Below are positions 8,583-17,166 of a stretch of 64,000 bases of DNA, in pieces. The DNA comes from Methylovirgula ligni (GTDB taxonomy: Bacteria > Pseudomonadota > Alphaproteobacteria > Rhizobiales > Beijerinckiaceae): NCBI RefSeq assembly GCF_004135935.1, contig NZ_CP025086.1:1860001-1924000 (forward strand), read 5' to 3'. The notes under the pieces were generated by a model that worked only from the letters and a program-made list of their open reading frames with translations, was not told the origin of the DNA and searched no databases. Both the position numbers and the translations under genes were made by a program. Positions within the stretch are counted from its first letter, which is position 1. Every line of letters begins with the position of its first letter.

Positions 8583-9452
8583 ATGAACTGGATCTCCAAC
8601 GTCGTCCCCCCGAAAATCCGTTCCTTCCTGCGTCGCGAGACGCCGGAAAACCTCTGGGTCAAATGCCCCGACAGCGGTGAGCTGATCTTCCACAAGGACC
8701 TTGAGTCCAATCTCTATGTCGTGCCGGGCTCCGGCTATCACATGAAGATGCCGGTCAAGGCGCGGCTCGATTCCCTGTTCGACAACGCCGTCTACGAGAC
8801 CTTGCCGACGCCGGACGTGCCGCTCGATCCGCTCAAGTTCCGCGATGTGAAGCGCTATGTCGATCGGCTGAAGGAAAACCGGCTGAAGACCGGCGCGGCC
8901 GATGCGGTGAAAATCTGCACCGGACAGATCGAAGGCCTCGATGTCACGGTCGCGGTGCAGGACTTTGAATTTCTCGGCGGCTCGCTCGGCATGGCGGCGG
9001 GCGAGGCGATCGTCACCGGTCTTCTGCACGCCGTCGCGACGCAGACGCCCTTCATCATCTTCACCGCCTCGGGCGGCGCGCGGATGCAGGAGGGCATGTT
9101 CTCGCTGATGCAGATGCCGCGCACGACCGTTGCCGTGCAGCGCCTGCGCGCGGCGAAGCTGCCCTATATCGTCGTGCTTACCAACCCGACGACCGGCGGC
9201 GTCACCGCCTCTTATGCGATGCTGGGCGATATTCAGATCGCCGAGCCCGGCGCCGTCATCGGCTTCGCCGGCGCGCGGGTGATCGAGCAGACGATCCGCG
9301 AGCGCCTGCCGGAGGGCTTCCAGCGCGCCGAATATCTCCAGGTCCACGGCATGGTGGACATGGTCGTGCGCCGCCAGGACATGCGCGCCACTTTGGCGCG
9401 GCTCTGCGGCCTGCTGACCCATCGTCCCGCATTCGAACAGGAAGCCGCATGA
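8583..9452 (+). CDS. accD: Acetyl-CoA carboxylase carboxyltransferase beta subunit
   Basis: 289-residue carboxyltransferase subunit. With AccA it moves the carboxyl group from biotin to acetyl-CoA in the first step of fatty acid synthesis. The crotonase-like core is clear, with [11 protein letters not shown] and [16 protein letters not shown]. The N-terminal region aligns with the zinc ribbon of E. coli AccD, but three of the four cysteine positions are replaced (CPDSG and VPGSGYH), so no zinc site is expected; other Hyphomicrobiales AccD proteins show the same loss. It follows trpA by 78 bases and overlaps folC by four bases. Confidence 0.95.
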   Translation: MNWISNVVPPKIRSFLRRETPENLWVKCPDSGELIFHKDLESNLYVVPGSGYHMKMPVKARLDSLFDNAVYETLPTPDVPLDPLKFRDVKRYVDRLKENRLKTGAADAVKICTGQIEGLDVTVAVQDFEFLGGSLGMAAGEAIVTGLLHAVATQTPFIIFTASGGARMQEGMFSLMQMPRTTVAVQRLRAAKLPYIVVLTNPTTGGVTASYAMLGDIQIAEPGAVIGFAGARVIEQTIRERLPEGFQRAEYLQVHGMVDMVVRRQDMRATLARLCGLLTHRPAFEQEAA

Positions 9453-10792
9453 GCTTGCTGCCCTCCGAGGGTGCGAACGAGCAGTCGGATCTGATCCTCG
9501 AACGCCTGCTCGACCTGCATCCGAAGAAGATCGACCTGTCGCTCGGCCGCCTTGAGCGGCTGCTCCGCGCTTTGGGCGCGCCGCAGGAGCATCTGCCGCC
9601 GGTGATCCATGTCGCCGGCACGAACGGCAAGGGCTCAAGCATCGCCTTCATGCGCGCCATCCTGGAGGCGGCGGGCAAGAGTGTGCATGTCTACACCTCG
9701 CCGCATCTCGTGCGCTTTCACGAGCGCATCCGGCTCGGCCAAAAAGGCGGCGGCAGGCTTGTTGATGACGCCGATCTTGCCGCGGCACTGAGCCTCTGTG
9801 AAAAGGTCAATGCCGGCGCGCCGATCACCTTTTTCGAGATCACGACGGCGGCGGCCTTCGTACTCTTTTCCCGCAATCCAGCCGATTATCTTTTGCTCGA
9901 AGTCGGCCTTGGCGGCCGTGTCGATGCGACCAATGTCATCGACCGGCCGGCGGCGTGCCTTATCACCCCGGTGTCGATGGACCATCCGGAATTTCTCGGC
10001 GCGACAGTCCCCGAGATCGCCCGCGAGAAGGCCGGGATTCTGAAGCACGGCGTCCCGGCCGTGCTCGGCTTCCAGCAGCCGGAGGCGCTGAAGGTTCTGG
10101 AAGCGCGGGCTACGGAAGTCGGTGCCCCCTTGCAGATCGCGGGCCAAGATTTTTTCATCCGCGAGGAACACGGGCGCCTGATCTACGAGGACGAGCGTGG
10201 GCTGATCGATCTGCCTTTGCCGCGTCTTGCCGGGCGGCATCAGCATCAGAATGCCGCCGGGGCCATCGCCACGTTGCGCCTTGTCGAGCCGGACCTGGGG
10301 CCGAGCGCGCTTGAAACGGGCCTCGCGACCACGGACTGGCCGGCGCGCCTGCAGCGCCTGAGCAAGGGTAATCTCGTGGCTCTGGCGCCGGCGGGGACGG
10401 AAATCTGGCTCGACGGCGCGCATAACGAGGATGGCGCCCGTGTCCTCGCGCAGGCGATGGCTGACCGCGAGGAAAAGGCGCCGCGCCCGCTCGTGCTTGT
10501 CACTGGCACCTTGGCGGCGAAGGACACGGGTGCGGTTCTGCGCGCCTTCAAGGGGTTGGCGCAGGAGGTGCTCGCCGTTCCGGTGCATGGCGAACATGCG
10601 GCCCGTACGCCGGCCGATGTTGCGGCGCTCGCCAATGCCGAAGGCGTGCCGGCTGTCGCCTGCGAGAGCGTCGAATCGGCTTTGCGCTTTCTGACGGCGC
10701 GCAAATGGGCGCTGCCGCCGCGCGTATTGATCGCGGGCTCGCTTTATCTCGCGGGCGAGGTGTTGCGCCTCAACGGCACGCCGCCGCAATAG
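9449..10792 (+). CDS. folC: Folylpolyglutamate / dihydrofolate synthase
   Basis: 447-residue Mur-ligase-family enzyme that adds glutamate to dihydropteroate and to folates. The ATP-binding loop [14 protein letters not shown] is at about residues 55-68, followed by [13 protein letters not shown] and, in the second half, [17 protein letters not shown]. The ATG overlaps the accD stop (ATGA), so the two are probably co-translated. The accD-folC pairing is usual in this lineage. Length is normal for the family. Confidence 0.94.
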   Translation: MSLLPSEGANEQSDLILERLLDLHPKKIDLSLGRLERLLRALGAPQEHLPPVIHVAGTNGKGSSIAFMRAILEAAGKSVHVYTSPHLVRFHERIRLGQKGGGRLVDDADLAAALSLCEKVNAGAPITFFEITTAAAFVLFSRNPADYLLLEVGLGGRVDATNVIDRPAACLITPVSMDHPEFLGATVPEIAREKAGILKHGVPAVLGFQQPEALKVLEARATEVGAPLQIAGQDFFIREEHGRLIYEDERGLIDLPLPRLAGRHQHQNAAGAIATLRLVEPDLGPSALETGLATTDWPARLQRLSKGNLVALAPAGTEIWLDGAHNEDGARVLAQAMADREEKAPRPLVLVTGTLAAKDTGAVLRAFKGLAQEVLAVPVHGEHAARTPADVAALANAEGVPAVACESVESALRFLTARKWALPPRVLIAGSLYLAGEVLRLNGTPPQ

Positions 10793-10916
10793 CTCCGCCG
10801 CCGCAGCGCACGCGCTGTTCGATGTCAGGAAAGTCTCAGAAACCGGCGGCGAAAAAGCCTCGTAAACGCTTGATTGTAATACATCTGTAAGAAAGAAAGA
10901 CGCGGGCTAACTTCCC

Positions 10917-10972
10917 GTGGCGTGGCGCATTATTTTATGTCACACGCCACTTGGACAGTTAGGTCTGTCCAA
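10917..10972 (+). promoter_or_regulatory. Tandem hairpins in the pqqA leader
   Basis: Two inverted repeats stand back to back before pqqA. The first has arms GTGGCGTG (10917-10924) and CACGCCAC (10943-10950) with an 18-base AT-rich loop. The second is a perfect 8-bp stem TTGGACAG / CTGTCCAA (10951-10958 with 10965-10972). The pqqA ribosome-binding site GGAGG follows 13 bases later. They may stabilise the short pqqA message, bind a regulator or act in attenuation; the sequence cannot decide. No clear promoter was identified. Confidence 0.5.
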
Positions 10973-10995
10973 TGGAAAACCTAATGGAGGAAATC

Positions 10996-11073
10996 ATGGC
11001 CTGGACCGCTCCGGTCGCCGTCGAAGTTTGCGTCGGCATGGAAATCACCAGCTACGAGTCGGCCGAAATCTAA
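10996..11073 (+). CDS. pqqA: PQQ precursor peptide PqqA
   Basis: 25-residue ribosomal peptide whose glutamate and tyrosine become the carbon skeleton of pyrroloquinoline quinone. Glu16 and Tyr20 sit in the invariant E-x3-Y spacing within VCVGMEITSYESAEI. A strong GGAGG lies six bases before the ATG. The peptide ends at Ile25, about four residues shorter than the Methylobacterium PqqA tail, but the cross-linked core is intact. It heads pqqABCDE, and a compact hairpin separates it from pqqB. Confidence 0.95.
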   Translation: MAWTAPVAVEVCVGMEITSYESAEI

Positions 11074-11081
11074 TTCGGTCT

Positions 11082-11099
11082 GAAACCAGTGCTGGTTTC
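11082..11099 (+). promoter_or_regulatory. Hairpin between pqqA and pqqB
   Basis: A perfect inverted repeat GAAACCAG / CTGGTTTC with only two central bases begins nine bases after the pqqA stop. A hairpin here is known in other pqq operons and goes with pqqA being made in excess over the enzymes. There is no T run, so partial termination or protection of the pqqA 3' end is more likely than full termination. Confidence 0.6.
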
Positions 11100-11121
11100 T
11101 CAACAATAGGCTGAGGGCCTG

Positions 11122-12021
11122 ATGCAAATTATCGTCCTTGGCTCGGCAGCCGGGGGAGGCTTCCCGCAATGGAATTGCCTTTGCCCCGTCTGCCAACTCG
11201 CCTGGAACGGCGACAAACGCGTTAAACCGCGGACGCAATCGAGTCTGGCGGTGAGCGCGGACGGTGAACGCTGGCTTTTGCTCAACGCTTCGCCCGACTT
11301 GCGCCAGCAGATCATCGCGACGCGGCAATTGCACCCGCATGGTGCCAGCCGCCAGTCGCCGATCAACGCGGTCTTCGTCACCAATGGCGACGTCGATCAT
11401 CTGACCGGATTGCTGACCTTGCGCGAGCAGCAGAGCTTCGCGGTCTACGGCAGCAAGACGACTTTGGCGGAAGTGACTGGCGCCAATATTTTTGGTGTAC
11501 TCAACCGCGAGCTTGTGTCGTTCAACGAGGTTGAACTCGGCGAGCAGGTCGATACCGGGCTCGGGCTGCGCGTCACGCCCTTTGCCGTGCCGGGCAAGGT
11601 GCCGCTCTATCTTGAGACTGCATCGCTCGCCATCGGTGCCGAGAGCGAGACGACCGTTGGGCTCGAGATCACCGACGGTAGCAAGACGCTGTTCTACATT
11701 CCCGGCTGCGCCGAGGTGACGCCGAAAGTGCAGGAACGCTTGCGCAATGCCGATCTGCTTTTTTTCGACGGCACGACCTTCACCGACGACGAAATGGTCG
11801 CGCTGGGCCTGTCCAACAAGACGGCGTGGCGCATGGGCCATGTCGCGATGACCGGCGAGAAGGGCTCGCTGGTGCGGCTGTCGGACATTGGTATCCGCCG
11901 CAAGATTTTCGTCCATATCAACAATACAAATCCCGTCCTGATCGAGGATTCGCCGGAGCGCGCCAAGGCCGCGGCGGCGGGATGGGAAGTTTCTTACGAT
12001 GGGATGGAGGTTAGTCTATGA
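11122..12021 (+). CDS. pqqB: PQQ biosynthesis protein PqqB
   Basis: 299-residue protein of the metallo-beta-lactamase fold. PqqB is reported to hydroxylate the cross-linked Glu-Tyr intermediate during PQQ assembly. Visible landmarks are the N-terminal LGSAAGGGFPQWNC, the cysteine cluster CLCPVC (19-24) expected to bind zinc, and the metal-site segment VTNGDVDHLTGLL. It ends with a four-base overlap into pqqC. Length and order are standard. Confidence 0.95.
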   Translation: MQIIVLGSAAGGGFPQWNCLCPVCQLAWNGDKRVKPRTQSSLAVSADGERWLLLNASPDLRQQIIATRQLHPHGASRQSPINAVFVTNGDVDHLTGLLTLREQQSFAVYGSKTTLAEVTGANIFGVLNRELVSFNEVELGEQVDTGLGLRVTPFAVPGKVPLYLETASLAIGAESETTVGLEITDGSKTLFYIPGCAEVTPKVQERLRNADLLFFDGTTFTDDEMVALGLSNKTAWRMGHVAMTGEKGSLVRLSDIGIRRKIFVHINNTNPVLIEDSPERAKAAAAGWEVSYDGMEVSL

Positions 12022-12776
12022 GCCAGACGCTTTTAAGCCCCGAGGATTTGGAGGCGGCGCTGCGCAATGTCGGCGCCGAGCGTTATCACAACAAGCATCG
12101 TTTCCACGCCCGCCAATACAGCGGCAAGTGCAGCTTCGAGGAAATCCAAGCCTGGGCGCTTAACCGCTATTATTATCAGTCGATGATCCCCATCAAGGAT
12201 GCGATCGTGCTGACGCGGTTCACGGATGCGGAGGATCGCCGTCAGTGGCGCAAGCGCATCGAGGATCATGACGGGCTGAAGCCGGGCGACGGCGGCATCG
12301 AACGCTGGCTGAAACTCACCGATAGCCTCGGCTTTCCGCGCGACTATGTGGAATCGACGGCTGGCATTCTGCCGGCGACGCGGTTCGCGGTCGATGCCTA
12401 TGTCACCCTGGTCCGCGATCGCAGCCCGCTGGAAGCGGTCGCCTCGTCGCTGACCGAGTTGTTCTCGCCGAACATCATCGGCGAGCGCATGTCCGGCATG
12501 CTGGCGAATTACGACTACGTCAGCAAGGACACGCTGGCCTATTTCTCTTATCGGCCGACGCAGGCCAAGCGCGACGCCGATTGGGCGCTCGATTACGTCA
12601 AGTCGCACGCGACGACCGTAGAGCAGCAGCAGGCCGTCATCAACGCGCTCAAGTTCAAGTGCAATGTGCTCTGGGCGCAGCTCGATGCGCTGTGGAGCGC
12701 CTATGTCGATCATTACCTGCCGCCGGATGCCTGGGTTCCCGGTACGATCGCGGCCCCGCGCAGCAAAGCGGCATAG
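12018..12776 (+). CDS. pqqC: Pyrroloquinoline-quinone synthase PqqC
   Basis: 252-residue cofactor-free oxidase that carries out ring closure and the final eight-electron oxidation to PQQ. The all-helical TenA-like fold is supported by the conserved segments YHNKHRFHARQYSGKCSFEE, NRYYYQSMIPIKD and DHYLPPDAW. The start ATG overlaps the pqqB stop. It is followed nine bases later by pqqD. Confidence 0.96.
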   Translation: MSQTLLSPEDLEAALRNVGAERYHNKHRFHARQYSGKCSFEEIQAWALNRYYYQSMIPIKDAIVLTRFTDAEDRRQWRKRIEDHDGLKPGDGGIERWLKLTDSLGFPRDYVESTAGILPATRFAVDAYVTLVRDRSPLEAVASSLTELFSPNIIGERMSGMLANYDYVSKDTLAYFSYRPTQAKRDADWALDYVKSHATTVEQQQAVINALKFKCNVLWAQLDALWSAYVDHYLPPDAWVPGTIAAPRSKAA

Positions 12777-12785
12777 CGAGACGAT

Positions 12786-13073
12786 ATGAGCGAAGCGGTC
12801 GCCATCAGCACAGAGTCGAAGCCGCATTTGCCGCGCGGCATGCATCTGAAACACGATGCGACGCGTGACGAGTGGCTGCTGATGGCGCCCGAGCGTGTGT
12901 TGAAACTCAATCCTGTCGCGGTCGAAATCTTGAAGCGCTGCGACGGCAAGGCCACATTGGGGGAAATCATCGATCAGCTCGCCGTCGCTTTCGCGGCGGA
13001 GAGGGAGCGGATCGAAACTGATGTGCGGGCTCTGCTTGCGGAGCTCGCCGCCAAACGGATGGTGGACCTATGA
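12786..13073 (+). CDS. pqqD: PqqA-binding chaperone PqqD
   Basis: 95-residue peptide chaperone of the RRE (RiPP recognition element) family. It binds PqqA and presents it to PqqE. Typical features are [22 protein letters not shown] at the N-terminal half, [14 protein letters not shown] and a winged-helix C-terminal half. The stop overlaps the pqqE start by four bases, consistent with the PqqD-PqqE complex. Confidence 0.93.
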   Translation: MSEAVAISTESKPHLPRGMHLKHDATRDEWLLMAPERVLKLNPVAVEILKRCDGKATLGEIIDQLAVAFAAERERIETDVRALLAELAAKRMVDL

Positions 13074-14206
13074 ACGCGCCACAGAAGATTCCCGAGGCAA
13101 TCCCCGCGCCGGTCGGCATTCTGGCCGAGCTGACGCACCGCTGCCCGCTCGCCTGTCCTTATTGCTCGAACCCGGTCGAACTCGACACGCGCGAGGGCGA
13201 ACTCGATACGGAGACGTGGAAGCGCGTCTTCTCGGAATCGGCGGCGGCCGGCGTTCTGCACGCGCATCTTTCCGGCGGCGAGCCGGCCTCGCGCCGCGAT
13301 CTCACCGAGATTGTCAAGCATTGCCACGCTGTCGGCCTCTATACGAACCTGATCACCTCGGGCGTCGGCATTAATGAAGCGCGGATGCACGAGCTTGCCG
13401 ATGCGGGACTCGATCACGTCCAGCTTTCGATCCAGGACGCGGAGGCCGAATCGGCGGATCGAATCGGCGGCTACAAGGGCGGCTTCGCCCGCAAGATGGA
13501 CGTCGCCAAATGGGTGAACGAGGTCGGCATTCCGCTGACCGTCAATGCCGTCATCCATCGAGCCAATATCGCCCGCGCCGGCCGGATGGTCGAATTCGCC
13601 TATGAGCTTGGCGCCCGCCGCGTCGAGATCGCGCATACGCAATATTACGCCTGGGCCTATCTCAACCGGCAGGCGCTGATGCCCTCGCGCGCCCAGACCG
13701 AGAAGGCTGTGGCCGAGGTCGAGGCTTTGCGGAAGGTCTATGCCGGCAAGATCGTCATCGATCATGTCGTGCCGGATTATTATGCCAAATATCCCAAGGC
13801 CTGCATGGGCGGCTGGGCCAAGCGGACGCTGAACGTCACCCCCCACGGCAAAGCTTTGCCCTGTCATGCCGCCGAGACCATTCCGGGTCTCGAGTTCTGG
13901 AATGTGCGTGATCATTCGATCAGCGACATCTGGTTCAATGCCCCGGCTTTCAACGCCTTCCGTGGCGAGGACTGGATGGTCGAGCCGTGCCGTTCCTGCC
14001 CGCGCAAGAGCCAGGATCACGGTGGCTGCCGCTGCCAGGCGATGGCGCTGACGGGCGATGCGCGCAATGCCGACCCCATCTGCCACCTGTCGCCCTTCCA
14101 TGACAAAGTGGCCGCGATTGCCGCGACTTTCGAGGAAGTCGATGCAAATGTCCCGGTCGGAGACTATGTCTATCGCACTCTGAAGGCGCCGGCCCCGGCG
14201 GCGTGA
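13070..14206 (+). CDS. pqqE: PqqA peptide cyclase PqqE (radical SAM)
   Basis: 378-residue radical SAM enzyme that forms the carbon-carbon bond between Glu16 and Tyr20 of PqqA. The SAM cluster cysteines are Cys25, Cys29 and Cys32 (RCPLACPYC), and a SPASM domain with auxiliary cluster cysteines follows in the last 110 residues (ACMGG, LPCHAAE, PCRSCP, GGCRCQ, PICHLSP). It completes pqqABCDE; no pqqF or pqqG protease gene is present in the window, so removal of the peptide flanks must be encoded elsewhere. Confidence 0.96.
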   Translation: MNAPQKIPEAIPAPVGILAELTHRCPLACPYCSNPVELDTREGELDTETWKRVFSESAAAGVLHAHLSGGEPASRRDLTEIVKHCHAVGLYTNLITSGVGINEARMHELADAGLDHVQLSIQDAEAESADRIGGYKGGFARKMDVAKWVNEVGIPLTVNAVIHRANIARAGRMVEFAYELGARRVEIAHTQYYAWAYLNRQALMPSRAQTEKAVAEVEALRKVYAGKIVIDHVVPDYYAKYPKACMGGWAKRTLNVTPHGKALPCHAAETIPGLEFWNVRDHSISDIWFNAPAFNAFRGEDWMVEPCRSCPRKSQDHGGCRCQAMALTGDARNADPICHLSPFHDKVAAIAATFEEVDANVPVGDYVYRTLKAPAPAA

Positions 14207-14247
14207 CCGCCGGTCGCTTGAAAGCGCTCTATTCCCGAGGTGCGATC

Positions 14248-15120
14248 ATGCAAGGTAAAACTGTAGTTATCACGGGTGCGACTTCCGGCATCGGCGAGAT
14301 CGCGGCGATCGATCTGGCAGCCAAGGGAGCGCGGATTGTCTTCGTCGCCCGCGACCGCAAGCGCGGCGAGGCGACGCTCGCCAAGCTCAACGCCAAGGCG
14401 CCCGGGCTTTCGCATAAAGTTCATTATGCCGATCTGTCGCTGCTGGCGGAGCAGAAGCGCGTCGCCGCCGAGATCGCCGCCGCCGAGCCGCGCGTCGATG
14501 TGTTGATCAACAATGCCGGCGCCGCCTTTGCGCAGCGGCAACTCACGGCGGATGGATTCGAGCTGACCTTCGCGCTCAACCATCTTTCGTATTTCGTCAT
14601 CACGGCAGGGTTGCGGGAACGGTTGCTTGGCTCGACACCGGCACGGATCGTCAGCACGTCGTCGGATGCCCATCGCGGCATGAAAGTCGATCTCGACGAT
14701 CTGCAGACGGCGAAAAGTTATACGAGCATTAAGGCCTATGGCCGCTCGAAGCTCGAAAACATTCTCTTCACGCGCGAACTGGCGCGGCGCCTGCGCGGCA
14801 CTGGAGTCACCGCCAATTGCCTGCATCCCGGGGTCGTCGCGACACGTTTCGGCCATTCGAGCGGGGGAGTCATCCAGCCGCTTTTGAAGGCCGTGCAGAT
14901 TTTTGCGATTTCACCGGAAAAGGGCGCCGAGACCATCGTCTATCTCGCCTCTTCGCCCGAGGTCGCGAATGTCAGCGGCGAATATTTCTACAAGAACAAG
15001 ATCGCCAAAACCTCGCCTACTGCGAGCGACACGGCACTCGCGGCTGGATTGTGGAAGAAGACAGTCGAGCTTACCGGCGTCGACTGGCCGGAGCCGGCGG
15101 CGCTTCGCGCGGCCTCTTAA
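14248..15120 (+). CDS. Short-chain dehydrogenase/reductase (retinol-dehydrogenase-like)
   Basis: 290-residue SDR with the NAD(P) loop TGATSGIGEIAA (10-21), NNAGAAFAQRQ and the active-site Tyr/Lys of AYGRSKLENILF. Substrate unknown; it resembles the broad retinol dehydrogenase-like subgroup. The ATG at 14248 has GAGGTG at good distance and fits the family N-terminus; a GTG overlapping the pqqE stop (14203) would add 15 unsupported residues. It lies 41 bases after pqqE on the same strand, so it may be cotranscribed, but no role in PQQ synthesis is known. Confidence 0.85.
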   Translation: MQGKTVVITGATSGIGEIAAIDLAAKGARIVFVARDRKRGEATLAKLNAKAPGLSHKVHYADLSLLAEQKRVAAEIAAAEPRVDVLINNAGAAFAQRQLTADGFELTFALNHLSYFVITAGLRERLLGSTPARIVSTSSDAHRGMKVDLDDLQTAKSYTSIKAYGRSKLENILFTRELARRLRGTGVTANCLHPGVVATRFGHSSGGVIQPLLKAVQIFAISPEKGAETIVYLASSPEVANVSGEYFYKNKIAKTSPTASDTALAAGLWKKTVELTGVDWPEPAALRAAS

Positions 15121-15238
15121 ACCACCACACGCATGTTCCAATCCGGCGGCGGTCGTCATTCCGATTGCTGCCGCGCTTGGTGATGGCTCCGGCGCGCGGC
15201 AGTTGCATAGAAGGGCCGAACCCCTTAGAGCGTGTTGC

Positions 15239-15260
15239 GGAAAAGTTGAGTGACTTTTCC
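15239..15260. repeat. Palindromic element after the SDR gene
   Basis: GGAAAAGT (15239-15246) and ACTTTTCC (15253-15260) form a perfect 8-bp stem with a six-base loop, preceded by TAGAGCGTGTTGC. It resembles the GGAAAAGTGG arms of the dispersed element at 30800. It lies in the 265-base gap before rph, which otherwise shows nothing I can name. Confidence 0.4.
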
Positions 15261-15385
15261 GGTCAGTAGACGCCCCAGTCTGACTTGGCGCGATTGCTCA
15301 TCGGTCGGATGTTTCTGGTCGGGAAGCGCGCCGGGCAGGGGCTATTTTGTGCCAACGTTTGTTGCCAACACTTGGGTTGAAAAAT

Positions 15386-16102
15386 TTGACACGACCTTCC
15401 AAACGCGCGCCGGACGAAATGCGGCAGGTGGTAATTGAGCGCAGGGTGGCGCGTTATGCTGAGGGTTCCTGCCTCATCAAATTCGGCGAGACGCATGTGC
15501 TCTGCACGGCCTCGCTTGAGGACAAGCCGCCGCAATGGCTGCGCGGACAAGGCCGGGGCTGGGTAACGGCCGAATATGCGATGCTGCCGCGCGCTACCCA
15601 GGTGCGCACGCGGCGCGAGATCGCCTCCGGGCGACCCTCCGGCCGCACGCAGGAGATTCAGCGCCTGATCGGCCGCAGCCTGCGCGCCGTCACCGATCTG
15701 CAAGCTCTTGGCGAGCGGCAGATCACCATCGATTGCGATGTGCTGCAGGCCGATGGCGGCACGCGCACCGCGGCGATTACGGGTGGCTGGGTCGCGTTGA
15801 GCGAATGCCTCAAGTGGATGCACTCCCGCTCGATTCTCAAGGATATTCCGTTGCGCGATCACGTCGCCGCAATCTCCTGCGGAATGTCTAATGGTGAGGC
15901 TGTGCTCGACCTCGATTATGTCGAGGACAGCGCGGCGCAGACGGATGCGAATTTCGTAATCACGGGCGCTGGCGCATTGGTCGAAATCCAGGCGAGCGCC
16001 GAAGCTGCTGTCTTCAGCGAAACCGAGTTCAACGCCATGCTGGCGCTGGCGCGCAAAGGCATTGCCGAACTCGTCGCGCTCCAGAAGCAGGCCCTCGCCT
16101 GA
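15386..16102 (+). CDS. rph: Ribonuclease PH
   Basis: 238-residue phosphorolytic 3'-to-5' exoribonuclease that trims tRNA precursors. The start is a TTG at 15386, giving the conserved opening [15 protein letters not shown] and the exact length of E. coli RNase PH; the longer frame from 15347 is not conserved. Motifs include [37 protein letters not shown] and the phosphate-site region [12 protein letters not shown]. It is followed one base later by rdgB, the standard pair. Confidence 0.95.
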   Translation: MTRPSKRAPDEMRQVVIERRVARYAEGSCLIKFGETHVLCTASLEDKPPQWLRGQGRGWVTAEYAMLPRATQVRTRREIASGRPSGRTQEIQRLIGRSLRAVTDLQALGERQITIDCDVLQADGGTRTAAITGGWVALSECLKWMHSRSILKDIPLRDHVAAISCGMSNGEAVLDLDYVEDSAAQTDANFVITGAGALVEIQASAEAAVFSETEFNAMLALARKGIAELVALQKQALA

Positions 16103-16103
16103 T

Positions 16104-16739
16104 ATGGTAAGACGCCTGACCGGCCGGCTCATTATCGCCACGCATAACCGCGGCAAGCTGTGGGAAATGCAGGCGCTGCTCAAGCCATATGGAATCGAGG
16201 CGGTTTCCGCCGGCGAACTCGGCCTGCCTGAACCGGAAGAAACCGGCGCGACCTTCATCGCCAACGCGGAATTGAAGGCGCGCGTTGCGGCGCAAGCCGC
16301 GCGGCTTCCGGCTTTGGCCGATGATTCCGGTCTCTGCGTTGACGCGCTCGATGGCGCGCCGGGGCTTCATTCGGCACGCTGGGCGGAGCTTGCGCCCGGT
16401 GGCGCGCGCGATTTCGCCGCCGCGATCGAGAGGGTCGAGCGGGCCTTGCGGGAAACGGGAGCGGCGCCGCCCTATCGCGCGCATTTCGTCTCCGCCCTCG
16501 CGCTCGCCTGGCCGGACGGCACGACGCAGGTTTTCGAAGGCAAAGTACACGGTACGCTTGTCTTTCCGCCGCGCGGCACGAAGGGCTTCGGCTATGATCC
16601 GATCTTCCTGCCGGACGGGCTCTCGCGCACCTTCGGCGAGATGATGATGGACGAGAAGCAGGCCATTCCGCCGGATGGCTCGCCGGCGCTGTCGCATCGT
16701 GCGCGCGGCTTTCAGGTCTTCGCCCGCGCCTGTCTTTAA
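16104..16739 (+). CDS. rdgB: dITP/XTP pyrophosphatase (RdgB/HAM1)
   Basis: 211-residue house-cleaning enzyme that hydrolyses dITP and XTP to monophosphates and keeps deaminated purines out of DNA. The family signatures are all visible: ATHNRGKLWEM (substrate/phosphate), LADDSGLCVDAL (metal), FGYDPIFLP and the C-terminal SHRARGF. The ATG at 16104 follows the rph stop by one base; an earlier in-frame ATG inside rph is not supported by homologues. Confidence 0.94.
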   Translation: MVRRLTGRLIIATHNRGKLWEMQALLKPYGIEAVSAGELGLPEPEETGATFIANAELKARVAAQAARLPALADDSGLCVDALDGAPGLHSARWAELAPGGARDFAAAIERVERALRETGAAPPYRAHFVSALALAWPDGTTQVFEGKVHGTLVFPPRGTKGFGYDPIFLPDGLSRTFGEMMMDEKQAIPPDGSPALSHRARGFQVFARACL

Positions 16740-16843
16740 AGCTTCAAAATTTCGGCCTGTGCGCGATGTCACCCATGCTCGCGACACAATGTCTTGTTGC
16801 TCTGCGGTAAACCGGCGATAATACAGATCGTGAGAGGCTTGGA

Positions 16844-17152
16844 ATGTCCGGGAAGTCCATGACGCAGACTTGGGAAACGAAATTCGGTTTGCGCCGCGTG
16901 CGGCACGACCCGCCGACGCTCGAAGAAGCGATTGCCGCGGCGCAAGGTCTGTCGGACGAGATCGAGGAGCAGATCGAGATTGCGGCGGGCTTCATGTCCA
17001 TGCCGGCCGATGTCGTGCGCGCGGAAGTGTTGAAAGCCGCGAAGCCTGCCAAGCCCGCCCGCGTCGTCATCGCCCCGAGCCGGGAAGGGACCGTTCGCAC
17101 CGTGATCGTCGAGCGCAAGCCCTCGCGCCGGTTGCGCCCCACCAGCGTCTAA
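16844..17152 (+). CDS. Small hypothetical protein
   Basis: 102-residue protein that I cannot assign to a family. It is hydrophilic and has no signal peptide or membrane segment. The first half is acidic and helical in character (PTLEEAIAAAQGLSDEIEEQIEIAAGFM), and the second is basic and Pro/Arg-rich (KPAKPARVV, ERKPSRRLRPT). GAGAGG stands before the ATG at 16844; an alternative ATG is at 16859. Codon use matches its neighbours, which supports a real gene. It ends 14 bases from the end of the convergent CysG-like gene. Confidence 0.6.
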   Translation: MSGKSMTQTWETKFGLRRVRHDPPTLEEAIAAAQGLSDEIEEQIEIAAGFMSMPADVVRAEVLKAAKPAKPARVVIAPSREGTVRTVIVERKPSRRLRPTSV

Positions 17153-17166
17153 TTTCGTCGCCATCC

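Noticed and set aside
10822-10890. 22-residue basic peptide (MSGKSQKPAAKKPRKR...) upstream of pqqA
   Set aside because: No ribosome-binding site and no known counterpart. It could be a leader peptide, but there is too little support to call it.
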